The position numbers and the translations under genes are program-made. Below the pieces are notes generated by a model, which was not told the origin of the DNA, did not search any database, and saw only the letters and a program-made list of their open reading frames with translations. 64,000 nt of DNA from Pelodera strongyloides (lineage: Eukaryota; Nematoda; Chromadorea; Rhabditida; Rhabditidae), in the NCBI GenBank assembly GCA_036852015.1, contig JAANDG010000030.1, positions 124,001 through 188,000 on the forward strand, read 5' to 3'. Below are positions 35,127-45,655 of this stretch, in pieces (positions within the stretch are counted from its first letter, which is position 1; each line of letters begins with the position of its first letter).

Positions 35127-36690
35127 GAAGAGAGAGAGAAGGGAGAGCGAGAGGTCTGGGTTTGAGGAAAGAAGAAAGCGCTTCCCTTAGCGATGTTGAG
35201 CGTTTTAGAAACCACTATACGTTCGGTTACGTCACCATTACGCCATAAAGAGAGAATAAGAGTAAGCTGCCGGTATTCCTAGGTAACCCGTGTTGACCCC
35301 TAACAAAGAGAAGTTGTGTTTATTTTCAGGCGCCCGCCATCCTAGATCAGACCCTGGTTCGCTGTTTGATTATCGATTTTTCGGCAATCAATGCGGTTGA
35401 CACGCACGGAATGCATATGTTGAATCAGGTTCGTCTTGTTGATAAGTGACATGACTAACTATCACAACTTCTATCAGAAGCAAATTGGCACCGAGTTATG
35501 TTAGCGGCGGTATCGCGGCGAACCAACTGTGAGCGAAGCAAGTGTGCAGGCTCATTACGGGAATATATGGATTAAATTGCTTTTTTCTCAAGTAAACAAA
35601 ATATTGTTTAGATCTATTTCGAGCTGCAGGAAGACAATATCAAGCTTCTCTTCGCAACAGTTAGTGGTAGGTGTCCAGTGAAAATAAACGACGGCGATTT
35701 TGTCGCAGTATAACAAATTAAATCATATAATAAATCGATATATCATATAACAAACTTTTTTAATACGAATACAGATCCAGGATCAAGGTAACTAAACCCT
35801 TGGTTTTGATCTAATTTTTATTTAAAGAGGAATACGGTTTCTGAAACGCAGCGTAGACAACTGAATTCTTCCGTAGTTATGCTAAACTGCTCGAATTTAG
35901 CTCAAATTTTCATTTAATTCATGTTCATTTGCATAGGCTGCATAAGAATGATGGTGTACTCTATGTGTTTCAAAAACCGGCCGGTATTTCGCTTTAATCT
36001 AAAACAGTGGTGCGGCCAATTTCAGCATCTGTGCGTGATTGTATGGAGATAGCTGGCTTGTTCTCTCTGGTTCCCCGTAACTCCTTTTATCCAACAATAA
36101 ACGACGCGATTATGGCGAGCCGAGCCATGATTTTGCCAATTCACACAAGGTAAAGGCAATGTTACAGTACTACTAATGTAAATACAACAAAATCTGAGGC
36201 CATACTCACCACTCCGATTCCCCCGGGAAAATATTCCCTGGGGACAGAAAATAGCATTCTAAAGTGAGACACGCAGAGAAAACGACGGGAAATTCGCCGT
36301 GGGGAATTGAGTGGTGAATATGTCCTCTGTCAGGCGCATGACGAATGCTCCGCGTCTTGTGATAGGAACATAGCCCTGATTCAGATTTCTTATATATCAT
36401 TAATTAGTAAAACATTAGTTGAGTAAATTTTTAACAGTAAAAGGTACAGTTGCCGTACTAGTTGAATGCGACCCTAAGAGGGAACTCTGTTTGGGCTCTG
36501 AATACCTATAAACGATTAGGTCAGTCAGAAAATGTTATTTTCATGGTTCAGTTATATGAATATTATATTTTTATTTTATTTCAGTTGTTCGCTAAACGGC
36601 TGTCGCGATATGATCGCATTGTCCAATTGCACTTCTAACGTGGAACTGACCAAGGATAACGACTCTAAAGGAGATCCAGTACCGGTTTAG
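29414..36690 (+). CDS. SLC26/SulP family anion transporter with STAS domain
   Basis: SLC26 proteins are membrane anion exchangers or channels (sulfate, chloride, bicarbonate, iodide) with a transmembrane SulP core and a cytoplasmic STAS domain. I join 21 phase-consistent coding exons (2127 nt, 708 aa, normal length for the family): 29414-29467, 29720-29836, 30254-30365, 30658-30768, 31116-31210, 31537-31692, 31915-32070, 32231-32313, 32657-32807, 32964-33077, 33256-33333, 33494-33589, 33791-33900, 34318-34365, 34397-34454, 34665-34726, 34870-35011, 35330-35428, 35612-35666, 36026-36149, 36585-36690. Family landmarks: YHWISKYGLKSDLPRDLLGSF at the start of the core, GLYALFLPQLLYVIFGSSRH, hydrophobic helices throughout, LSRLWKISRNDL near the core end. 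STAS follows (LIIDFSAINAVDTHGMHML, 35330-35428; SVRDCMEIAGLF, 36026-36149). The 5' UTR seems spliced (acceptor before 29367). Exons 34318-34454 are the least certain. Confidence 0.9.
29843..29964 (+). repeat. 21-bp tandem repeat right after an SLC26 donor
   Basis: About six units of TGTAGATCAAAATGGACATTT starting 7 nt after the exon end at 29836. Confidence 0.85.
30817..30976 (+). repeat. 27-bp tandem repeat interrupted by a poly-G run
   Basis: Units of AAATCTTGACCTGAAAATCGGTAGATC (about four), the last split by G35-T-G7 at 30911-30953. In an SLC26 intron. Confidence 0.85.
32352..32540. mobile_element. MITE family B (CACGTGCCATACCGCTTTA end)
   Basis: TTAAAGCGGACTGACAATTGG ... CACGTGCCATACCGCTTTA in an SLC26 intron. 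Similar single ends occur near 26677 (ATATGGCACGTGGT), 29510 (GTATGGCACGTGGTTTC), 39134 (TTAAAGCGATATTGCACGTGG) and 62879 (TTAAAGCGGTACCGC). Confidence 0.6.
32857..32911 (+). repeat. (TG)n microsatellite in an SLC26 intron
   Basis: TGTGTGCG/TGTG run ending in a T run, between the exons ending 32807 and starting 32964. Other simple tracts in this gene are 32107-32178 (GA) and 35090-35155 (GA). Confidence 0.85.
35822..35997. mobile_element. MITE family A copy in an SLC26 intron
   Basis: TTAAAGAGGAATACGG ... CCGGCCGGTATTTCGCTTTAA. Confidence 0.75.
36193..36327. mobile_element. MITE family F copy in an SLC26 intron
   Basis: CTGAGGCCATACTCACCACTCC ... GAGTGGTGAATATGTCCTCTG, same interior (GACAGAAAATAGCATTCTAA) as 16617-16755. 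Confidence 0.75.
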
Positions 36691-38029
36691 TACCTGTTTA
36701 GTACTGGATCTGCAACGTTTAGCACAAGTCTAGAAGTACTAGTATCAGTTTAGCATGATCCTGGCGGCAAATTTATCATGTTACTTGTTCGTGTCTGGTT
36801 TTTGTTTGATTGTAACTTGTATGTGAATATAGTATGATCTCTCTCACTCTTTCTCGCTGAGTATTTCGACGATCTCTCTCTCTCTCCCTCTCTATGCCGA
36901 TCTCGCTTTCTCTCATTCTCATCTTTTTCTTGACAGAATATATATAGAATGCATAGTTTGCAGTTTGCACATTTCCACAGTACCTTGTGTTGAAGGAATA
37001 TTTATTGTTTATTTTGTTTATCTTTTATATCAAACTCGTATGTGTACGACCAGAATGCCATAGTTTCTGTGAGAAAATATGTTCATCTTTGTGTTAGCGC
37101 GAATGTTACACTGCTATCATATCTAGCAGTAGGCGAGCGCCTCTTCTGTAGTTCCGTGTATTGTAGTTGAAACTGAAGATCACACTGTTACATATGGCAC
37201 AACTGTTTTATCAATTAGCAATTAGCAAACAAATGTTAAAATCGGAAAATGTATATGTATTATATGTATGATGCATGAATTTATTATATGTATGATGCAT
37301 GAGTTGTGACTATATTAGTTTCTCGTTTCTTGTTTCTTGCAAACACCAAGAGATGTTGTTCCAACTTTTGATCATGAACTTGTACCTGACCTGGATAAAG
37401 GGATTTTTTCTCGAGTTCTTCGTTTAATTTAACTGAAGGGCAGTGATGATTATTATTGGTAGAAATCTGTGCTTATCGCTTTTGTGCTTCCAAAAATGAA
37501 GACCTTTACGATGGTGACCAACGTCGTTATTATTGTACACGAAATTGGAAGACTAGTAGACAAGCAGAAAGAACTCTACGGCAAGAAGCATATTCACCAT
37601 TCGATTCCCCTGGGAAAATATGCCCCGAGGCCATATTTACCACTCCGATTCCCTCGGGGAAATCTTCCCTGGTAGATAGAAAATAGTATTCTAATGTGGG
37701 ATACGCATAGATAAAGGCGTGGAATTCCCCACGGGGAATTGAGCTCTCTGGACAGAAAAAATAGTGTTCGAACGTTAGAGTCCCCTGTGTATCACTAATG
37801 AGCGGAACGATGTCTGCGATGCTGCTGGTTCGAAGTGAGTTCTTCCAAAGGAAGGAATGGTCCGCAGAAAGAATATGCCTGGCGAGTACAATCCATAAAA
37901 CGTTGCGCGCCGCACAAGAGCGAAGCGGTGGCCGAACATCATCTAAAACAAATTTTAGCTTTGACTCTTTGACGTGTAACGTATCTTACTTGCACATGTA
38001 AAGTAAGACGCAGATGTCATTAGAACGAC
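36691..38029. other. Intergenic region between transporter and serpin genes
   Basis: No gene seen. Contains a CT/GA stretch (36840-36915), a direct ATTATATGTATGATGCATGA duplication near 37255-37300 and a rearranged family F element. No canonical AATAAA was found shortly after the SLC26 stop. Confidence 0.55.
37590..37745. mobile_element. MITE family F, rearranged copy
   Basis: Contains two starts (ATTCACCATTCGATTCCCC and GAGGCCATATTTACCACTCCG) and the interior GATAGAAAATAGTATTCTAAT; it seems nested or partly duplicated. It lies between the transporter and serpin genes. Confidence 0.6.
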
Positions 38030-38037
38030 TATAAATA
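38030..38037 (+). promoter_or_regulatory. Possible TATA box of the serpin-fold gene
   Basis: TATAAATA about 95 nt upstream of the ATG at 38132, in the only non-repetitive stretch just before the gene. Confidence 0.35.
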
Positions 38038-38131
38038 CTCGAATTCCACTAAAATTGCTCACTTTGTACTCTAAATACTCGTCTATGTATTAACACGCAC
38101 ACACTAACTCAATCCGAAAACAGATCGCGAA

Positions 38132-41100
38132 ATGTTTAAGAAAATCAAGGAAAAACTTTCGAAAGCCAAGAGCAAGAGTGAGTTATTATTTTCTTTCAAG
38201 TTCGGTAATACGGCGTGACACAGCCGTAGCCTAGGCTTATAATTTACGGTGTGACACAACCGTAATAATTTACGGCGTGACACAACCGTAGCCTAAGCTT
38301 ATAATTTACGGCGTGACACAACGGTAGCCTAAGCTTATAATTTAAAATGACAAGTTTTTAAGGCATTGAAAAGGTGAAGAAGATTGGCGGAAAACGAAAG
38401 AAAACTGAAGGTGAATACGAATTTATTTCTCTACTTTTCATTTCTGTAATTAGCAAAAAAAAACTCATGCACAGTAAGTAGTCTGACAGAGAGAGGAGTT
38501 GACTGCTAGTTCCAGTTAACATAGACGCATAGTCCGAACCTTCTGTGACCTTTTATAATCAAGCAATAAATCATACGAATGTAGTTCAAGAGAACAATAT
38601 GGATTGTAAATTTCTTTCGAACCAGTAAATGTCTTTTAAAGCGAAATAGCGGTCGGTTTTTGGAACGCATCGCGGACAACTGAATTCTTACGTATTTATG
38701 CTAATTTGCTCGAATTTACAATTAGCTTGATTTTTTTGTTCTAATTTATGGTCATTTGAATAAGCATAATAATGATGTTGTACATAGTGTGTTTCAAAAA
38801 CCGGCCGGCATTTCGCTTTAAACTTAAGAAAGAGCTTATTGACACGTAAAGCACGTAAAGCAACGACCCAATAGAGTACATGAGATAGAAGAACATATAA
38901 AGATTTATTGAAACGCATACAACTAAATGCTGAAATATTACCACCAGAGGCTATGTGCATATACCACAGCAAAGAGTTATTTAGTGTAAGTATTTAGTGT
39001 ATTTATATTTCCAGACAATAGTAATGTTTCATCGAAATCGGCAAAAACCGACACTCCGGACACTTTAAAGAGCACGCGGACTAAGAATAGCTCGGCGTCG
39101 TCGAAGAAGAGCGATAGTAAGTTGTTGAATCATTTTAAAGCGATATTGCACGTGGTTTTATGTGCAACTTGTGTTCCTGCCTGTGCTGCACTTAGCCAGT
39201 AGGGTACTGAAATCCACACAGTACATGAAAATTTATTAATAATGTTTTTTGAATGCAATATACGACTAATTATTCAGAACTATGCACAGAATACACATCC
39301 AGCTAAGCGTGTAGATCATCCTTGAAAAGTACCGTGCTTTCAGAGAAGAGCCGCTCGCCTGGCTGTAAAGTTCGCAAGTCGCGGTCGCCAAAACGCGCGA
39401 CAATGCCTACCGAGGCAACAACCACAACGACGGACACCTCGGAGAGATCACAGAGAGGAGAGAAGAAAAAGAAGAAGAGAAAGTTTTCGCTCAAAAGTTT
39501 GTATTCAACTAATAGTCTAATACATGGGGCACTAGGGGCAATTTCTCTATTCTGATTTATTACCGTAGTTTCTCATTGTCTGTCAGTTGCATAGGCAGCA
39601 TAGGAAGCTACTACGCCTTTAATCGAGCAGGCTTTGGTATACAATTGTAGGGTGGACATGTTGTTTGTCCAAGCAAACTAAGGTTATGTTTACAATACCA
39701 GACAATTGCTTCTAAATTCCTTCCAGGAACACTGAGCAAATCGAAAAATAAAATCACCAAATTTATCAAGAAAAAAGTGTCGCGAAGTAAGAGTAAAAGT
39801 CCCACACAGAAGAAGAAGAAAAGGAGGGCAGATGGAGGGGACATACTCAACAGGTTGGAGTTTGAATAAATCAATAATCAATAATCAATCAATCAATAAG
39901 CAATCAATAGATTAATAAAGCTAGAAAAAAAAGTATATATGTCAGTTGTGAATCGACAAGTCGTGAGTTACTTGGAAAACCAATCAGTCAATAATAGTAA
40001 ATACAATCTTTAGTGCAAAGCCCCGATCCTAGTCACGGGAATTATTTAGTGTAGTGAAAATTATATCAGAATATTAGTTGTATACAAACTTTTGAGCGAG
40101 AATTTTCTCTTCTTCTTTTTCTTCTCTCCTCTCTGTGATCTCTCCGAGGTGTCCGTGGTGGTGGTTATTTTTATTCCGTAGTTTTTAGGTTCATCACACA
40201 ATCGTTGACAGCGGACATTGTCCCGGGTAGTGATGCTCAAAACACGGTAATTTTTATAAAAAAAAAATATCTGCATTGCATGACCAATCACTCATATCAG
40301 CATCCACAAACAATCCTAATGCGAAAACCCGAGCTCAAATCTTGAAAATTCCACCAATTTTAATCACTAATATGCACGTAACTGGCGGCTTTTTGTGGAT
40401 TCAACATGGATTGCCCCTGAGAATTAAAGGGTCAGGCCCACCGATATAAACCTATATTTATTATTTGTTCATAATTTTTGTAAAGGGTGTTTATTATAAA
40501 ATATACACACTGTGTTTGAACTGGCTTCAGCATTGCAAAGCTTTTCACGTAAGTTTTCCTTACAGAGTATACAGTATGGAAAAGCAATTGCACCCTTATT
40601 TCCTTATTGTGCGTGTCCCGGGGGCAAATCGCTCTTTTGTCTGTCCCTATGAGTCTGGCTATACAGTCGGCTACCCTCGGGACACGCACAACAAGGAAAT
40701 AAGGGTGCAATTGCTTTTCCATACTGTATACTCTGTAAGGAAAGCGAACGTGAAAAGCTTCGTGATGGTAAAGCCAGTTCAAACTCAGTGTGTATATTTT
40801 ATAATAAACACCCTTTACAAAAATTATGAACAAATAATAAATATAGGTTCAAAACGGTGGGCCTGACCCTTTAAGCTGCCATGACTTTTTTGAAAATTTT
40901 AAGGGATATTAGGGGCAGTGTATACCCTCTGATTCTCTGTCCAGATAGTCGCCCCTGCCGCTCTACTCTCTGGCCTAATTTTCATCTACCACAGTCTAAA
41001 GGAGGTGGATCAGAAGAAAATGCGAAAACGTCTTGAATTTAAAGAAAAGGAATTTGAAGGTTTGCAGTTTGTAGTTCGTTGTGTGCGTGCATATATGCTG

Positions 41101-41766
41101 GCATACTGTTCACATTTTGTACCCGTGCACTGATTTCCGAAAACCGACGTAATGAATAAAACGATGTTGTTGCAGGTACACCACGTATTTTTAGGCGAAA
41201 CAGCCCTACTAATCCTAGGTTAAAGAAAGGGTCAGCGGTCAGGGTCGGATCCACTTCAGGCGGGAACCCCTATTTCTGATTCTCCGTGTCAAACATTGCA
41301 GTATGTAATAATTTTTCCAGAGGTAACCCGAAGTGCGCCTGACCCTTTGGTTTGGGTTGAAGGATATATGGTTTATAATAGGTTTACTTATCGTTTAGCC
41401 TTCTACGAACAACTCCGCTCGCTTCCCAGCAATTTGAATAAGGATGAGAAACGTGTCAAAGACGTGATCAGCACGTTTAAAGTATTGATTGGGGAACACC
41501 ACCAACCATTCCAAAAACACTTTCTCGACACGATTGAGAAGGGATTTGGAGGAGATGTAAATATTATGTTACGCCGTAAGACACACTAGCTAGCTATTGT
41601 AGTTACTATATAGTTGTGAATAGTCACTTGTCACTATGTCTTCGCAAATATCTCCAGCCTCTTTTTGAAAAAGTATAAAACTGTATAACACGCACAGTTC
41701 AACAAATGAATGTATGTAGCGAAAATGTGTAGATGGTACTGTAAGATATAAAATGTTGGGCATTTA

Positions 41767-41821
<55 letters not shown>

Positions 41822-44423
41822 AGGGAGGGAGGGAGGGAGGGAGGGGGAGGGAGGGAGGGAGGGAGAGAGAGAGGGCGGAATACTGTATTTTTCAGACAAT
41901 CCACTGCGTCTACAAGTCCGAATTCGACAAGTGGATCAAAGAGGGAACTTTAGATCAGATGGAAACACCCAAGGCTGATACAAGACTGACAATCTTGCAT
42001 CTGGCTGCCGGCATCAGAACCTCGTTTGATGGGAAGTATACGGTATGTGGAGCTTACTGTATGTAACAAATCCTATACACAATATACTGTCGCAATGTGA
42101 AGTCTCATTATCATACTTGGAAGCGCTTTATAAATCTTCCCAAAGTTCACACACATGACAAAATCGATGGATAAGCCTAACGGAAAATACACATAGTATC
42201 AAGGAAGCTAAACTTCACATCTTAGGTGCTTAGGTCACGTCTCTTCCTAAAAAGTATCGGTGACTAAATGAATATTCCCTTTAGGTACGCGACTCGGAAA
42301 GAGCGCCCTTTGCCATTTCTTACCAACAAAGACAAATGCACAATTTCTTCATTGTCGAGGGAGACATACGGCATGTGAAGTTTAGAAAATACGAGGTGAG
42401 GAGGCGCTTTCGCCAATTGCACGCCGCGCGCGATGCAGGGCTATCATCAGTAAACATGCAACCAAGAACAGAACCGGAGCCGTTTTTACGCAAATGCTTT
42501 GCCAGGTTCTCACCGCAAGACATGCGCTATATTGTCGCCGCGCACCATACTAGTTTATCGATGTATATCATGCATGCGAAGCTGTTATGCTACGGAGCAC
42601 TATATTTTTATTTTTAGGCTTGGGAAATTAAACTAAACCCTGTGAATAACACACCTGTGCGTCTGCTGCTCATCCGGCCCTCATGCATTGGCAACCTTGG
42701 AGTTTTCCTGGAGCAAACGAGAGGCGAAGACTGGGAGCGGATATTCAATACAATCAAGGAGGCCAAGGTGGTTAAATGGTTACGAACTAGTTCTTCAGTC
42801 ATGAAACAATGATTCGAATCCCAGCAAGTTCATTTTTTTACGCATCATAAATTACTGTAATGTTCTTTAGGCGATCGACAGCAATCTCCTAATACCGGAA
42901 TATGAATTGTTCAACCAATCCAAACTTTATAAAAATTGGTTGGAAGAGGAAATTGTGTATAAGGTGAGATACTTGGCGCTGTCGCCGCGCACAATTCCAA
43001 ATTGCACTGGCACTCCTAACGCAATCGGGAAATGTTGCGCCTAAATTATGTCGCACTGATGTGCCTTAAAAAAAGAGACACATGTGCGCCACGTCTTCGC
43101 CGCATTGGCGGCCTGAGCAAGACTTGAAAGCATTTTTTTAAACATTGCGGTTCACTACTGTATCATTAATTTAACATGTATAATTTCTAGATATATGGTA
43201 CCTGGACCTGACAGCTGTTCCAATTTACAGTTGCAATTCTAGTGTACTTCCAATTTACATATAGAGTGTTCTACTGTTTAGATGGGCGAAGATCTGAATG
43301 GCAATCCGACGGTCGGCCCTCCCATTGAGGAGATCTACCACTGGAGCCGACTCTGCGTCAATAGTAAAGGAGTCGACTTTAGGAGCACGGACATTGCCCA
43401 GGTACGGTATCATTTTTGTGATTTCACTAAATCTACTACGGTAGCGGGATTCCCGGTGGGATTTATTACTGTTGCCGACATCGCAGACCACCCATAAAAT
43501 GCGCCTATCCCACGCTGCGCGCTTAGAGTATCCTTCTCCAGTTTGCCGCCAGGTTTTCGCGAGGTTATATCCTGCATTCTCCGTACTAATACTCATCACT
43601 TAGATGAATGCCGATATGTTAGCTAAGTAAAATGCACAATTTCAGAATTCCTCTGTGAAATCTTTCCAAAAACCAGTGAAGGACACTCTGGGAACCCATC
43701 TTACCTACTCTTTTCGTCTGGACTCTCCCTTTATCTATATGATTGTGGCCGGCAACGAGGACTGGGTTCCACTAATGGTGGGCACCTACGCAGGCAATCC
43801 AAGCCTCCATCGGTCAGAGATACAGAAACCTCTACGCAGAGAACCGGAGCGCGCACTCATGCGGAAACGCTGCAGGAAGCGGTAAATATTTCTGATTACG
43901 GTAAGAATATTTAATGTTTAGTGGACTAGCTGTTGGCGTATTGCAGTCGAATTAGCCATTGCGCACTGCAAAGCAATTAGCCTTCGTGATGAGTGAGCGA
44001 AGAATATCCGTGTAGCCCATTGCATTGAAACTCCACGATTGTGATCTGTATATTTCGGAAGAGGGTGCACGGCGACCTGGCGCACTAGTCGCGCACATTC
44101 AGTAATGCCACGCGCAGAATATGATCTCCACACTAACGCACCCATCCCCTTTCTGCGCGGCCTTAGTGCGACTGCGCATTGCTAAAAAATATTAGCTGCG
44201 CGCGAAACGTTTTTCGGGAGAAGCTTGGCATATCCGGCTGAAAAGCGAACGTTTATAATGTACTTCCAGCCCCTTCACCGTCTACCATATGTTGGCGGAT
44301 ATCTTCTACTCCCTATATCAAATGCCTTCATTGCTAACACTAATGTGCGAGTCAATGCAGCCTGTCCTTAGAATTTACGATACGGCTCGGAGCCAAGAAG
44401 ACTCTGAAGACGAAGATGACTGA
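38132..44423 (+). CDS. Serpin-fold protein with Lys/Ser-rich N-terminal extension
   Basis: Fifteen phase-consistent exons (1896 nt, 631 aa): 38132-38177, 38363-38410, 39015-39116, 39344-39496, 39727-39853, 40189-40246, 40945-41059, 41321-41556, 41896-42042, 42285-42395, 42618-42767, 42871-42963, 43282-43401, 43646-43881, 44270-44423. Residues 1-158 have no signal peptide and are Lys/Ser-rich (GEKKKKKRKFSLK, nuclear-localisation-like). From about residue 160 the serpin order is recognisable: helix A, NTIVAPAALLSGLIF (helix B), the helix D/strand 2A block, TILHLAAGIRTSFDGKY (strand 3A), the 42285-42767 block with LLLIRP, and FRLDSPFIYMIVAGNEDW (strand 5B). The hinge VNSKGVDFRSTDIAQ lacks the small residues of inhibitory serpins. 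A tail of about 75 residues ends in an acidic stretch. Non-inhibitory function is inferred. An alternative donor at 43812/43813 keeps the same phase. Confidence 0.75.
38208..38344 (+). repeat. Tandem repeat in the first serpin-gene intron
   Basis: Three to four units containing TTTACGGCGTGACACAACCGTAGCCTAAGCTTATAA in part; unit length varies because one copy lacks the AGCCTAAGCTT part. Confidence 0.8.
38636..38821. mobile_element. MITE family A copy in a serpin-gene intron
   Basis: TTAAAGCGAAATAGCGGTCGG ... CCGGCCGGCATTTCGCTTTAA, 186 bp. Confidence 0.8.
40065..40175 (-). pseudogene. Inverted partial copy of serpin-gene exon 4 and adjoining intron
   Basis: The reverse complement matches about 39415-39525, covering the Thr-rich and Lys-rich coding end of exon 39344-39496 plus its donor and about 30 nt of intron, with a few changes. 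It lies in the intron between exons 39727-39853 and 40189-40246, on the opposite strand, so it is not part of the message in this orientation. Confidence 0.75.
40424..40874. mobile_element. 451-bp TTAA-bounded palindrome in a serpin-gene intron
   Basis: TTAAAGGGTCAGGCCCACCG ... CGGTGGGCCTGACCCTTTAA; arms of about 190 bp with few mismatches around a loop containing TCTGTCCCTATGAGTC. Because it is a palindrome, near-identical 133-codon ORFs read from both strands. I treat them as by-products. Confidence 0.85.
41770..41875 (+). repeat. (GA)n/(GGGA)n tract before a serpin exon
   Basis: GA run turning into GGGA repeats and ending about 20 nt before the acceptor at 41895. Confidence 0.9.
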
Positions 44424-44542
44424 CTTACTAGAATATCGATTTTTTTCAAATCAGTTATCGATTTTCTTCTATACTCGTATTGATTTTTTTCGTACTCGAA
44501 TAAATTACGCACTTAGGGTACTGTATGTGGTTATGATGTATC

Positions 44543-44548
44543 AATAAA
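44543..44548 (+). terminator. Poly(A) signal of the serpin-fold gene
   Basis: AATAAA 120 nt after the TGA at 44421-44423. A second hexamer lies at 44499-44504. Confidence 0.55.
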
Positions 44549-45045
44549 GGATTTATTTGCCAACTTGCAAGTAAGCTTAGAACACAGACATAGCCAGCCA
44601 AAAAGTATTTCAGCTAATGAGTGCCTTTTCCGAAATCATAACGTAAACGTTTGCAGTCTCGTAATGACGAGAATTACAAATGTCCCTACAGCGAAAACAT
44701 ACTTTTCTCTTATATTTTACCACTCGGCTAACGCCGCCTGATCATCTTATTATATAAAAGAGTAACTGTAGCCTAATTTGCATACCGATGTGCGTTACGG
44801 AAATGCAAATTTCGTGTTAGAGTATAAAAAAAAGTTTCGCAGCTCAATATCGAAGTATGCATATGAAATTGTCCTATTACGTGAATTTCTTATGATACGT
44901 TTGAAGCTTTGTAAATTATGCCCATGCTAAGCCAATCATATTTCAAGGTAAAGTCGCCTCAGGCGGCGAGAGCCGACTGGTGATTGAATAAGATTGCATA
45001 CTTATATGAAACTCCCGAAACGTATCTTTAAGGTTTATATAAACA

Positions 45046-45556
45046 GTGAGATGTTCAAAATACGTTTCAATATATGGAAATGTAATGTTCAACATACGCT
45101 TCAATATATGAGAATGTAGATGCTCGTTCAAAATGCGTTTCAATATATGGGAGTGTAGATGTTCAAAAACGTTTCAATATATGAGAGTGTAGATGTTCAA
45201 AATACGTTTCAATATATGAGGCTGTAAATGTTCAAAATACGTTTCAATATACGAGAGTGTAGATGTTCAAAATACGTTTCAATATATGAGAGTTCAGATG
45301 TCAAAATACGTTTCAATATATGAGGGTTTAGATGTTCAAAAACGTTTCAATATATATATATGAGAGTGTAGATGTTCAAAATACGTTTCAATATATGAGA
45401 ATGAGACTGTAAATATTCAAAATGCGTTTCAATATATGGGAATGTAGATGTACAACATACCTTTCAATATACGGAAAAAAGAGGTTCAAAATATTTTCAA
45501 TATATGATATGTAGATGTCCGTTCAAAATACGTTTCATCGTTTCAATATATGGGAT
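45046..45556 (+). repeat. About 35-bp minisatellite downstream of the serpin pair
   Basis: About 13 imperfect units around GTTCAAAATACGTTTCAATATATGAGAGTGTAGAT in the 1.2 kb between the two convergent serpin-like genes. Confidence 0.9.
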
Positions 45557-45645
45557 CTCGGCGGAGGCTTTTGTGTCCCCATTTTCGTTATTAGATATCA
45601 AAACTTGATGGAAGGGCTTTCTTGTGACAAACAAACTCAAAATAA

Positions 45646-45651
45646 TTTATT
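45646..45651 (-). terminator. Poly(A) signal just after the stop of the second serpin-like gene
   Basis: AATAAA on the minus strand begins four bases after the TAA (45656-45658), implying a 3' UTR of only a few tens of bases. Confidence 0.5.
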
Positions 45652-45655
45652 CAAT

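Noticed and set aside
40432..40866. Two 133-codon ORFs on opposite strands
   Set aside because: They are mirror products of a palindromic element; no family features.
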